NCBI RefSeq assembly: GCF_003253745.1 | Contig: NZ_MZXV01000085.1 | Coordinates: forward strand, 62,001-126,000 | Reading direction: 5' to 3' | Origin: Mesorhizobium kowhaii | Lineage (GTDB): Bacteria; Pseudomonadota; Alphaproteobacteria; Rhizobiales; Rhizobiaceae | Length of the DNA: 64,000 bases | Shown: positions 43,670-51,797 of the stretch, one piece after another | Layout of the letters: each line of letters starts with the position of its first letter | Position numbering within the stretch: position 1 is the stretch's first letter | Notes under the pieces: generated by a model | What the model saw: only the letters and a program-made list of their open reading frames with translations | Told to the model about the DNA's origin: nothing | The model's database searches: none | Program-made: the position numbers and the translations under genes

Positions 43670-45349
43670 ATGAGCGACATCGAACGCGAAAGCATGGAAT
43701 TCGACGTGGTTATCGTCGGCGCCGGCCCGGCCGGCCTCGCCGCCGCCATCCGCCTCAAACAGGTCAATCCCGAACTCTCGGTTGTCGTCCTTGAAAAGGG
43801 CGGCGAGGTCGGCGCCCACATCCTCTCCGGCGCCGTCGTCGATCCGATCGGCATCGACCGGCTGCTGCCGGGCTGGCGCGACGAGGAAGGCCATCCTTTC
43901 AAGACGCCGGTCACCGCGGACCATTTCCTTGTGCTTGGCCCTGCCGGTTCGTTCCGTCTGCCCAACATCCTGATGCCGCCGCTGATGAACAATCACGGCA
44001 ACTACATCGTCTCGCTGGGCAATGTCTGCCGCTGGCTGGCGACCAAGGCCGAGGCGCTTGGCGTCGAGATCTATCCGGGTTTTGCCGCGGCCGGCTTGCT
44101 CTACAATGAGGAAGGCGCCGTCACCGGCGTCGTCACCGGCGACATGGGCGTCGAGAAGGACGGCACGCACGGCCCGGGCTTTGCGCCTGGCATGGCGCTG
44201 ATGGGCAAATATGTGCTGATCGGCGAGGGCGCGCGCGGCTCGCTCGCCAAGCAATTGATCGCCAAATACAAGCTTTCCGATGGCCGCGAGCCCGGCAAAT
44301 ACGGCATCGGCCTCAAGGAACTCTGGCAGGTCAAGCCGGAGAACCACCGGCCGGGCCTGGTCCAGCATTCCTTCGGCTGGCCGCTCGACATGAAGACCGG
44401 CGGCGGCTCGTTCCTCTACCATCTCGAGGACAATCAGGTGGCGGTCGGCTTCGTCCTCCACCTCAATTACAAGAACCCCTGGCTGTCGCCGTTCGAGGAA
44501 TTCCAGCGCTTCAAGACCCATCCGGCGATCAGAGGCACCTTCGAGGGCGCCAAGCGCCTCGGCTACGGCGCCCGTGCCATCACCGAGGGCGGCTGGCAGT
44601 CGGTGCCGAAACTGTCGTTCCCTGGCGGCGCGCTGATGGGCTGCGCGGCCGGTTTCGTCAACGTGCCGCGCATCAAGGGCTCGCACAACGCCGTGCTGTC
44701 CGGCATGCTGGCGGCCGAACATGTCGCCGAGGCAGTCGGCGCAGGCCGCGCCAATGACGAGCTTTCCTCCTATGAGGCGGCATGGCGGGCGACCGACATC
44801 GGCAAGGACCTCAAGAAGGTGCGCAACGTCAAGCCGCTATGGTCGCGCTTCGGCACCATCATTGGTGTCGGCATTGGCGGGCTCGACATGTGGATGAACA
44901 CGCTGTTCGGCTTCTCACCTTTCGGCACGCTGAAACATGGCAAGGCGGACTATGCAACGCTCGAGCCTGCCGCCCAGCACAACAAGATCGTATATCCGAA
45001 GCCTGATGGCGTTTTGACCTTCGACCGGCTGTCTTCGGTGTTCCTGTCCAACACCAACCACGAGGAAAACGAGCCGGTCCACCTGCTTGTCGGTGACATG
45101 GAGCTGCAGAAGCGCTCCGAGCACGATGTCTTTGCCGGGCCTTCGACGCGTTACTGTCCGGCCGGGGTCTATGAGTGGGTCGACAAGGACGGCAATGCCG
45201 CCGCCGATCCAACTGCGAAGGACGTGCGCTTCGTCATCAACGCGCAGAACTGCGTCCACTGCAAGACATGCGACATCAAGGATCCGAACCAGAACATCAA
45301 CTGGGTGCCGCCGCAGGGCGGCGAGGGCCCAGTCTATCAGGGTATGTGA
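43670..45349 (+). CDS. Electron transfer flavoprotein-ubiquinone oxidoreductase
   Basis: This 559-residue inner-membrane-associated enzyme passes electrons from ETF (fatty acid and amino acid dehydrogenases) to ubiquinone. The N-terminal FAD-binding motif is VVIVGAGPAGLAAAIRLKQ. The C-terminal 4Fe-4S cluster ligands are in RYCPAGVYEW and NCVHCKTCDIKDP. The length agrees with bacterial ETF-QO. It supports branched-chain amino acid breakdown, which fits the methylcrotonyl-CoA carboxylase operon at the right end of the window. Confidence 0.95.
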   Translation: MSDIERESMEFDVVIVGAGPAGLAAAIRLKQVNPELSVVVLEKGGEVGAHILSGAVVDPIGIDRLLPGWRDEEGHPFKTPVTADHFLVLGPAGSFRLPNILMPPLMNNHGNYIVSLGNVCRWLATKAEALGVEIYPGFAAAGLLYNEEGAVTGVVTGDMGVEKDGTHGPGFAPGMALMGKYVLIGEGARGSLAKQLIAKYKLSDGREPGKYGIGLKELWQVKPENHRPGLVQHSFGWPLDMKTGGGSFLYHLEDNQVAVGFVLHLNYKNPWLSPFEEFQRFKTHPAIRGTFEGAKRLGYGARAITEGGWQSVPKLSFPGGALMGCAAGFVNVPRIKGSHNAVLSGMLAAEHVAEAVGAGRANDELSSYEAAWRATDIGKDLKKVRNVKPLWSRFGTIIGVGIGGLDMWMNTLFGFSPFGTLKHGKADYATLEPAAQHNKIVYPKPDGVLTFDRLSSVFLSNTNHEENEPVHLLVGDMELQKRSEHDVFAGPSTRYCPAGVYEWVDKDGNAAADPTAKDVRFVINAQNCVHCKTCDIKDPNQNINWVPPQGGEGPVYQGM

Positions 45350-45405
45350 GTGACCGAGCCGGCGGCACCTGCCGCCGGTCCTCTCGTCGTTGAAAGGAAG
45401 CGGAT

Positions 45406-46005
45406 ATGCGCTTGCTCACGCTTTCAAGTCTGGCGATCATCGGCGCCTTGTGCGGTTTCGCACCTGCCGCGTCGGCAGGCGTCAAAGTCCTGGTCAAGAC
45501 GCAGACATACGACATCGCCGGCAAGACCGGAGAGGCTCTGATCGAGTCCATGGACCGCAACGGGCCGAGGCATGGCTTCATGACTCGCGCCATCGCACAG
45601 ACCAGCTACACAAAGGCTTGGGACTTCGACCTTGTTCAGATCAAGGGCACTTGCCGCGTCAGCCAGGCCAGCGGAACGCTCAACCTGAATTTTACCTACC
45701 CCCATGTCGCGTCCACCCTCCCGCCGGCCCTCGACAGACGCTGGGCGCGGTTCTTCACCGGTGTTCGCACGCATGAGGAGACCCATGGCGACATTGCCAG
45801 GCAGATGATGAAGGCGACCGAGAAGTCGCTTAGGGGCCTGACGATCCCCAATGACGCGCAGTGTTCCAAGACACGACGTGAGGCGCGGCGGCGGATCGAC
45901 GCCATCTTTGACGAGTATGAGGTCAGGCAGAACGCCTTCGACGCGCGCGAGCACAGGGAAGGCGGTCACGTAGAGTATCTCGTCGATGCGCTGGAGCAGC
46001 TATAG
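45406..46005 (+). CDS. DUF922-type secreted zinc protease
   Basis: This 199-residue exported protein has a signal peptide (LSSLAIIGALCGFAPAASA). The metalloprotease motif HEETH at residues 123-127 sits in RTHEETHGDIARQMM, as in the DUF922 predicted secreted Zn-protease family. The ATG follows AAAGGAAG. Two cysteines in the mature part (TCRV, QCSK) may form a disulfide. The substrate is unknown. Confidence 0.82.
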   Translation: MRLLTLSSLAIIGALCGFAPAASAGVKVLVKTQTYDIAGKTGEALIESMDRNGPRHGFMTRAIAQTSYTKAWDFDLVQIKGTCRVSQASGTLNLNFTYPHVASTLPPALDRRWARFFTGVRTHEETHGDIARQMMKATEKSLRGLTIPNDAQCSKTRREARRRIDAIFDEYEVRQNAFDAREHREGGHVEYLVDALEQL

Positions 46006-46185
46006 GGTCAAAACTCAATCAGCTGGCTGCCGCCAATGGCCGAAACGAGTGAACCATGCCGTTTGAACCCGTCCGGCGGAACGAGCACAAAGCGCCAGTC
46101 TCGGACGTTTGGCTTGCTTCGAGCGAACGACCACTCCTCACCGCCGAACGGTTGTCGGGTCGTCACAGCACGGCGCGGCTTGACG

Positions 46186-46692
46186 TCAAATGGTGCGTTC
46201 CATCAGGACGGAGGGCAACATCGGCCCAGGGCCAATGCGCACTTCGATCCGCCCCACCGACCTGAAGCCCAAGGCCGCATAGAACCCCTCTGCGTTGAGA
46301 CTCGCCTGGCATTCGAAACGGCGCACACCAGACGACCGTGCATCTTCTTCGCAACGCCGGTAAAGCTGGCGCCCGATCCCGCGGCCCAACCACTCGGGAC
46401 GAGTGGCGAAATGTCGGATGTGCGCGAGTTCGAGCGTCACCTCGGAGCTTCCCGGCCGTTCCCGGGACCAACCGCCGCAGCCGACAGCAAAGCCATTTTC
46501 ATCTACCGCGAGATAGTAGGTGCCAGCAGAAAGTAGCGCAGGGTTTGCGCGGGTGATCAAGGGCAGCGCGGCTTCAAGAATGGCCTGATCGTATACTGTG
46601 CGCATCAGGCCGGGGTAGGAAGCGAGAAGCAACTCGCTTACCCCAGACTCGTCCTCTGGTGTGGCGCGTCTGACGGTGAAGGTGGGGGACAT
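46186..46692 (-). CDS. GNAT-family N-acetyltransferase
   Basis: This 168-residue acetyl-CoA-dependent transferase has the opening VRRATPEDESGVSELLLASY, a central beta strand TYYLAVDENGFAVGCGGW, the acetyl-CoA loop RPEWLGRGIGRQLYRRCEE and the YAALGFRSVGR C-terminus. The ATG at 46692 was preferred to an upstream GTG at 46737. The acceptor substrate is unknown. Confidence 0.85.
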   Translation of the reverse strand: MSPTFTVRRATPEDESGVSELLLASYPGLMRTVYDQAILEAALPLITRANPALLSAGTYYLAVDENGFAVGCGGWSRERPGSSEVTLELAHIRHFATRPEWLGRGIGRQLYRRCEEDARSSGVRRFECQASLNAEGFYAALGFRSVGRIEVRIGPGPMLPSVLMERTI

Positions 46693-46809
46693 GCACAGCG
46701 CCCCGTGTGTTGAGCGGGTCGATCTTCGGTTGACCACCGGGCCATGTCAAATCGAACACGCCAGGGGTCCGAACCCGGTCATTCGGCGGGATAGGGTTTT
46801 GAGCCTGGC

Positions 46810-46870
46810 GCGTGATCCCGAAAAGTGGAATCCGGTCTTTTCGGAAAGATCATGTGCAAACGAACAGGCT
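46810..46870 (+). repeat. Intergenic palindromic repeat, family B copy 2
   Basis: The element reads GCGTGATCCCGAAAAGTGG, then ATCCGGTCTTTTCGG, then AAAGATCATGTGCAAACG. It is clearly related to the copies at 31788 and 51463. It lies directly after the 3' end of the membrane EEP gene, and its CCGAAAA/TTTTCGG arms can form a hairpin, so it may act as that gene's terminator. Confidence 0.75.
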
Positions 46871-47911
46871 CTAACCTCGATAGCCGTTTCGCGTCTTTCC
46901 GGCCGATGTCAGCGACACGGTCGCGGTCTCGTGTTCGTCAGTCGGCTTTTGCTCGTTCAGCCTGAGCGAGAACTCGACCAGCACCGGCAGGTGGTCCGAG
47001 CCGGTTTCCTCCAGCCGGGTCGCGGAATGAATGGTCACCCCGCCCTTGCTGAAAACCTGGTCGATCGGCAGGCCGGCGAAACGCCGCAGGAAATCCGGCA
47101 GCTTGATGTGTATCCAGGTCGGTCCGGCTGATGGCATGACGGTCAGCCCGCCGAGCGCGGCGACGCGGCGCACTGCGGCACTCCATGGCACGGCGTTGCA
47201 GTCGCCCGCCATGATGGCCGTCTCGCCGAGCGAGGAGAGCGATTCGGTAAGCTCACCGATCTGCCAGTGCTGCTCGCGTGGCCACGGCCAGCTGAGATGG
47301 ATCGCGGCGACATCGACGCCAATGCCGCCGAAGTCGACGGTCGCTGTCGCCATGGCGCCGCGCCGCTCGCAACGCGGCTCGGTGCCGGCGGCAAAGGGCC
47401 GCCGCGAGAGCAGCGCGACGCCGAATATGCCGTTGGGGTAGGGACAGAGGATCCGGTATGGATAGGCTCTGGTAATATAGCCAAGCTCGGTCGTCCACAT
47501 CGCCGACACCTCGTCGAGGGTGATGACGTCGGGATTGGTCCGGCCGATCAGCGACAGCACCTTCTTCGGGGTTGGATTGTCGTAGCGCAGGTTCATCTGC
47601 AGCAGCTTGTAGACCATCTGGCCAGCGGGTCTGGCGACCGCTTGCACCGGCCACAGTTGCGGCAGCGCGCTCATTGTCGTGGCAAAGGCCGCCACGGCAA
47701 AAAGCAGCGCCGCGGCTGCTTGCAGGCGAAATGTCGTGGCCAGCAGCGGCAGCGCGCAAAGCGCCATCAGCACGGCGAGATGGACGCGGAAATGCGAGAA
47801 GGAATCGAAGGCGGGATGCAAGGCGCCGAAGAACCCGGCGACCAGGGCAACCGAGAACATCATCATCGCGATGAATGCCAGTGAAGCTGCCATGTCTCGA
47901 CTGCGTCTCAT
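46871..47911 (-). CDS. Membrane-anchored endonuclease/exonuclease/phosphatase family protein
   Basis: This protein of about 346 residues has three N-terminal membrane helices (LAFIAMMMFSVALVAGFFGAL; LAVLMALCALPLLATTF; AALLFAVAAFATTMS) and a periplasmic EEP catalytic domain. Seen motifs are LLQMNLRYDN, DVITLDEV, GDCNAVPWS and GSDHLPVLVEF with the catalytic histidine. It could cleave a phosphodiester in a lipid headgroup or nucleic acid. Possible starts are 47911 and 47893, and neither has a strong ribosome site. Palindromic repeats flank both ends of the gene. Confidence 0.8.
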   Translation of the reverse strand: MRRSRDMAASLAFIAMMMFSVALVAGFFGALHPAFDSFSHFRVHLAVLMALCALPLLATTFRLQAAAALLFAVAAFATTMSALPQLWPVQAVARPAGQMVYKLLQMNLRYDNPTPKKVLSLIGRTNPDVITLDEVSAMWTTELGYITRAYPYRILCPYPNGIFGVALLSRRPFAAGTEPRCERRGAMATATVDFGGIGVDVAAIHLSWPWPREQHWQIGELTESLSSLGETAIMAGDCNAVPWSAAVRRVAALGGLTVMPSAGPTWIHIKLPDFLRRFAGLPIDQVFSKGGVTIHSATRLEETGSDHLPVLVEFSLRLNEQKPTDEHETATVSLTSAGKTRNGYRG

Positions 47912-47996
47912 CGGGTCAGGTCTGCACGGGTTGCCAAAGGTGGTGCTGGCACGGTTATCGGCAAAAATGCGGCTCAATCAAGATGACGAAATGCCC

Positions 47997-48100
47997 AATG
48001 CATGTCGCCCAAAAGTGCGCAGCGGTTCTGGGGCAACGACATGCAAAAGACAAAGACCTAAAGCGGGTCGCGTGTATCCGTTTCAACGCGATACGCTTTA
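47997..48100 (-). repeat. Intergenic palindromic repeat, family A copy 2
   Basis: This is the inverted partner of the element at 3009-3113. It starts AATGCATGTCGCCCAAAAGTG, continues GGGGCAACGACATGC, and ends with AAAGCGGGTCGC...GCGATACGCTTT. The arms are less perfect than in copy 1. It lies between the amn 3' end and the EEP gene. Confidence 0.75.
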
Positions 48101-48119
48101 GGCGATGCGTCAATCCGGC

Positions 48120-49625
48120 CTATTGGAACGCCGTCTCCGAAAAACTTCTCAGCTTGCGCGAATGCAGCCGCTCCATCGGCATTTCCGCAAGCTTCTCCAT
48201 CGCCCGGATGCCGATGGTCAGGTGCTGCGCCACCTGCCGCTTGTAGAACTCGGTCGCCATGCCGGGCAGCTTCAGCTCGCCATGCAGGGGTTTGTCCGAA
48301 ACGCACAGCAGCGTGCCGTAGGGCACGCGGAAGCGGAAGCCGTTGGCGGCGATCGTCGCCGATTCCATGTCGAGTGCGATGGCGCGCGACTGTGACAGAC
48401 GCTGCACCGGCCCGCGCTGGTCGCGCAGTTCCCAGTTGCGGTTGTCGATGGTGGCGACAGTACCCGTGCGCATGATGCGCTTGAGGTCATAGCCGGACAG
48501 GCCGGTGACCTCTGCGACAGCTTCCTGCAGCGCCACCTGAATCTCGGCCAGCGGCGGGATCGGCACCCAGACCGGCAGATCGTCGTCCAGAACGTGATCC
48601 TCGCGCACATAGGCATGCGCCAGCACATAGTCGCCGAGCGCCTGGGTGTTGCGCAGCCCGGCGCAGTGGCCAAGCATGACCCAGGCATGCGGCCTCAGCA
48701 CCGCGATATGGTCGGTGATCGTCTTGGCGTTGGAAGGCCCGACGCCGATATTGACCATGGTGATGCCGCCATGGTTCGGTTTCTTCAGATGATAGGCCGG
48801 CATCTGTGGCAGGCGTGGCGGTGCGACCCCTTCGCTGGGCGCGCTTTGTCCAACCTTGGTGATGACATTGCCTGGCTCGACGAACTCGGCATATCCGCCG
48901 CCGCCATTGGCCATCAGGTCACGCGCACGGGCGACGAACTCGTCGATGTAGAACTGGTAATTGGTGAACAGCACGAAGTTCTGGAACTGCTGCGGCGTGG
49001 TCGCCGTGTAGTGCGACAGGCGGTGCAGCGAATAGTCGATGCGCTGCGCCGTGAACGGCGCCAACGGCCGTGGTTCGCCGAAGGCCACTTCGAAAGTGCC
49101 GTTGGCAATCTGGTCGTCGGTGCCGTCGAGGTCCGGGACGTCGAACAGGTCGCGGATCGGCCGCTTGATGCGCTCGGCGGCCGCGCCGTCGACATGGGTG
49201 CCTTCGAGAAAGGCGAAATGCAGCGGAATGGGGGTGGTCGATTCCGACACGGTGACCGCGACACCATGATTGCGCATGATCAGGCGCAGCTGCGCGACCA
49301 AATAGCTCTCGAACAGGCCCGGCTGGGTGATCGTGGTCGAAAAATGCCCCGGCGTTGGCATATGGCCATAGGCCTGGCGCGAGTCGATCTGGGTGAACGA
49401 GTTGGTGGTGACGCCGATCTCCGGGTAGAAGGCGCGGTAGCGCTTGCTGTTGTCGCCGCCCGCTGCCGCCAGTGCCGCAAAGGAGTCGCGCAGGAACTTG
49501 GTGTTGCGGTTGTACAGCGTCTGCAGCGCCGCCACGGCCTTTTCGGCGCTATTAAAGCTTTGCCGGCCAAAAGGCTCGGGCATGACGACAGATTCGATGG
49601 CTTGTGGGTAGATTCGCTTTTCCAT
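48120..49625 (-). CDS. amn: AMP nucleosidase
   Basis: This 501-residue enzyme hydrolyses AMP to adenine and ribose 5-phosphate for purine salvage and nucleotide balance. It has an N-terminal AMN-specific domain (RQAYGHMPTPGHFSTTIT) and a C-terminal phosphorylase-like domain (GGITMVNIGVGPSNAKTITDH, ALDMESATIAANGFRFRVPYGTLLCVSD). The ATG at 49625 gives the typical MEKR start. The length is as expected. Confidence 0.92.
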   Translation of the reverse strand: MEKRIYPQAIESVVMPEPFGRQSFNSAEKAVAALQTLYNRNTKFLRDSFAALAAAGGDNSKRYRAFYPEIGVTTNSFTQIDSRQAYGHMPTPGHFSTTITQPGLFESYLVAQLRLIMRNHGVAVTVSESTTPIPLHFAFLEGTHVDGAAAERIKRPIRDLFDVPDLDGTDDQIANGTFEVAFGEPRPLAPFTAQRIDYSLHRLSHYTATTPQQFQNFVLFTNYQFYIDEFVARARDLMANGGGGYAEFVEPGNVITKVGQSAPSEGVAPPRLPQMPAYHLKKPNHGGITMVNIGVGPSNAKTITDHIAVLRPHAWVMLGHCAGLRNTQALGDYVLAHAYVREDHVLDDDLPVWVPIPPLAEIQVALQEAVAEVTGLSGYDLKRIMRTGTVATIDNRNWELRDQRGPVQRLSQSRAIALDMESATIAANGFRFRVPYGTLLCVSDKPLHGELKLPGMATEFYKRQVAQHLTIGIRAMEKLAEMPMERLHSRKLRSFSETAFQ

Positions 49626-49699
49626 GGCTCAATATAGAGACTTGGATCGGCACTTGGGAGGGGTGTCGCGACCGAAGGCGGCCAAAGCGTCGTTTTTCT

Positions 49700-49894
49700 T
49701 TAACCGCGCTGCAGGCTGACCAGGAGCACGAAGCCGACGCCGGACTTCCTCAAAGCTGGCGCTTCGATCGTCGAGCCGGCATCGGCGCGCATCATCGGCA
49801 CGGCCAGAACCGGAGCGGCCAGAACCATCAGGATAAGCGCCGCCCGCGGCAGAAGCCGAAGGGTCTTGAGAGCGTTGGCGGCGATGCGGTTCAT
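49700..49894 (-). CDS. Short membrane or secreted peptide, unknown
   Basis: This 64-residue peptide has a central hydrophobic segment LPRAALILMVLAAPVLAVPM and a short C-terminal tail. It could be an exported small protein or a membrane peptide. The ATG at 49894 has only a weak purine-rich sequence upstream. It lies 38 bases downstream of another short peptide gene on the same strand, so the two may be one unit. The function is unknown. Confidence 0.45.
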   Translation of the reverse strand: MNRIAANALKTLRLLPRAALILMVLAAPVLAVPMMRADAGSTIEAPALRKSGVGFVLLVSLQRG

Positions 49895-49932
49895 GGTGTT
49901 CTGCTTTTCTTTTCGAGGTCTGGTTTCTTTGT

Positions 49933-50091
49933 TCAGTTGCGAAGATGGGTGGGGCAGGCGAGGCGGCAGGTCCGGGAACTGGCTTCGTCCCAGGCGCGGG
50001 CCGGACGCCCCGTTTCGGCGACGAGGATGGCGAAGAACATTCCAAACAGGCTCATCAGCAGGCAGACGATGGTGAAGCGGCGAGCAAGCAT
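49933..50091 (-). CDS. Short signal-anchored peptide, unknown
   Basis: This 52-residue peptide has a basic N-terminus followed by a hydrophobic segment, TIVCLLMSLFGMFFAILVA, then a short polar tail with two cysteines (RTCRLACPTHLRN). The start ATG at 50091 is preceded by AAGGAGA, a strong ribosome site, which is the main reason to call it. It is the first of two adjacent short ORFs. I recall rhizobial peptides with a similar hydrophobic opening but no function. Confidence 0.5.
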   Translation of the reverse strand: MLARRFTIVCLLMSLFGMFFAILVAETGRPARAWDEASSRTCRLACPTHLRN

Positions 50092-50316
50092 TAGGTCGTG
50101 TCTCCTTCAACACGCTGGAGAATGCCCGAGCGCGACTGAACCGGCTCTGAGGCCGGCGTTCATCTGCGGTTCAAATTGATTGACGGGGTTTCGACGGCAC
50201 CGACGTCAGCTTCGACAGGTGCCAGCAGGAGGCGGCGAGGCGAGGGCACGCGTCCTCGACAAAACGAAAACGGGGCCCGTCGAGGCCCCGCCATCAAGTC
50301 ACAAGGATGCGGTCGA

Positions 50317-50636
50317 TCAGAGCTTGTGCCAGGTTTGGCTCTTGCAGATCAGTCCGCCGAGCACGCAGCCGCTCATGTCGCCTTGCCCGAATAGGTCTTG
50401 TCGTTTGCCGGATCGGTGATGTTGCCGGCATATTTGTTGTCGCCGGCGGCCTTGAGCGAACCGATGGTCTTGCCGGCATATTTGCCGGACTTGAGCGTGA
50501 TGGAAAACGTGCCGCCGCCAGCGATGGCTGCGGTATCGCCGGCCTGCGTCTTCCAGTCGCCCTCGATCGGATCGGCCCACGCCGCACCCGCCATGATCAA
50601 TGTGGCCGCCAGGGCCAGGCTCACTTTTCGAAACAT
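50317..50636 (-). pseudogene. DUF2147-like secreted protein gene broken by a frameshift
   Basis: The gene starts at an ATG at 50636 after AAAGGGAGAA and encodes a signal peptide (LALAATLIMAGAAWA), then DPIEGDWKTQAGDTAAIAGGG and the segment ending TDPANDKTYSGKAT, where it stops at 50373. The typical DUF2147 C-terminus, MSGCVLGGLICKSQTWHKL, follows immediately in another frame and ends at 50317. About eight to ten codons that normally join the two parts appear to be missing, together with a frameshift. The cysteines usually found in the first half are also absent. Either a pseudogene or a shortened secreted peptide of about 87 residues remains. Confidence 0.7.
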
Positions 50637-51086
50637 GGTCTTCTCCCTTTGGATATCCGGCCGGATGCTCCGCCTCGCCGGTCTGCCGCTTACGCAAACG
50701 TAAGCTAATCCAGCTCCTGGCAAAACAAAAGCGGTGCCGCAGCGGAAGACTTTGGGATTTTGAAAGGCGCCAATGCGGGCCGTGCGGGCAAGGAAAGAAA
50801 GCATCGGCGGATCGTGTTTGTTTCCCGTGGTTAGCGGAGTGTTGATTCCTGCCGCGAAAATTTTCGTCGAATTTGAGGAAAACCGGCGCGGTTGCTGGCT
50901 TTGTATCCTTAACGAATTTCGGCGTTTACCTCTTGTTTTAGCTTTGTTTTCCTCAAATTAAGCACGCCACTTAACGACGGATTCAAGCCTCCACGGCATT
51001 CTCGAAAGCATCGGAAGAGCAGCCCGCAAGGACGAAAGAAGGCAGCTCTCGGGAGCCTGACAGGGGCCAGAAACAGGGGATTTGAA
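50637..51086 (+). other. AT-rich intergenic region upstream of the Sel1 gene
   Basis: There is no convincing gene in these 450 bases. From about 50820 the sequence is AT-rich and looks like a promoter region. It contains the 13-mer TTTTCCTCAAATT at 50947-50959 and its reverse complement at 50870-50882, forming an inverted pair about 64 bases apart. The same 13-mer is at 24-36. Short GATTC (GANTC methylation) sites occur at 50844 and 50981. Confidence 0.5.
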
Positions 51087-51353
51087 ATGGCACGTTTTGA
51101 AATGCTTGAAGCAGGCTTCGGCGCCATGGGGGCAACTGCCCAGGCCGACATTCTTTTCGAACTGGGCATGATGTATGCGACCGGCCGCGATTGCGAGACC
51201 GATGTCATTGCCGCCCACAAATGGTTCAACATCGCCGCGATCAAGGGATCGGCCCGCGCTGCGGAACTGCGCTCGGAACTGTCGGCAGCGATGTCCAAGG
51301 TCGAGATCGCCAAGGCGCTTCGCGAAGCCCGCGAATGGATGACCATGCACTGA
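51087..51353 (+). CDS. Small Sel1-repeat protein
   Basis: This 88-residue cytoplasmic protein contains one Sel1-like TPR unit: ADILFELGMMYATGRDCETDVIAAHKWFNIAAIKGS, followed by ARAAELRSELSAAMS. Such repeats mediate protein contacts. The ATG follows AGGGGAT. It is monocistronic, with a long AT-rich promoter region. The family is known in rhizobia, but the role is not. Confidence 0.78.
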   Translation: MARFEMLEAGFGAMGATAQADILFELGMMYATGRDCETDVIAAHKWFNIAAIKGSARAAELRSELSAAMSKVEIAKALREAREWMTMH

Positions 51354-51462
51354 GATCTGCCAACCGCGGATAGACCTATCGAAGACAGGGAAGCCCGGGA
51401 TCAAGACCGCACAGACGGCCAGACCCGGTGAAATGGAAGGCCGCGCAAGACGGTCGACGACC

Positions 51463-51527
51463 TAGAGCATGATCCCGAAAAGTGGAATCCGGTTTTCGGA
51501 ATCAGGCTCAAACGAAGAGATAAAAAG
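51463..51527 (+). repeat. Intergenic palindromic repeat, family B copy 3
   Basis: The element begins TAGAGCATGATCCCGAAAAG, continues TGGAATCCGGTTTTCGGAAT, and ends CAAACGAAGAGATAAAAAGA. It matches the copies at 31788 and 46810 in the same orientation and is the least degenerate. CCGAAAA and TTTTCGG form a hairpin. Confidence 0.8.
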
Positions 51528-51617
51528 AACGCGACAGGCCAGCTAGGCTCAGTCGCGCGATGCGGAAGGCGAGCTGGATTTCGGGGCGCGGGGGCGCTTG
51601 GGGACCGCTTGACGAGC

Positions 51618-51661
51618 AAAAAAGCCACGACCAGCCGGAACAAGGCTGGCGTGGCTTTTTT
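51618..51661. terminator. Strong bidirectional rho-independent terminator
   Basis: An inverted repeat with arms AAAAAAGCCAC and GTGGCTTTTTT plus an inner CCAGCC/GGCTGG stem closes a seven-base loop. With a T-run on both strands it can stop transcription in either direction. It lies 136 bases before the binding-protein gene with no obvious gene ending just before it, so it may terminate a small RNA. Confidence 0.8.
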
Positions 51662-51797
51662 GCGTGGAAGACGTCTTGCAGGCCCAATCGAGTGCCGCCG
51701 ATGCGCCTAGACAGGCCCAGTGAAGGATGAAATTGTCCCGCCTCTCTGGAAGAAGCGCGGCCGGACGACCGCGCGTGAGTGGAGGAGTTCTATCACC

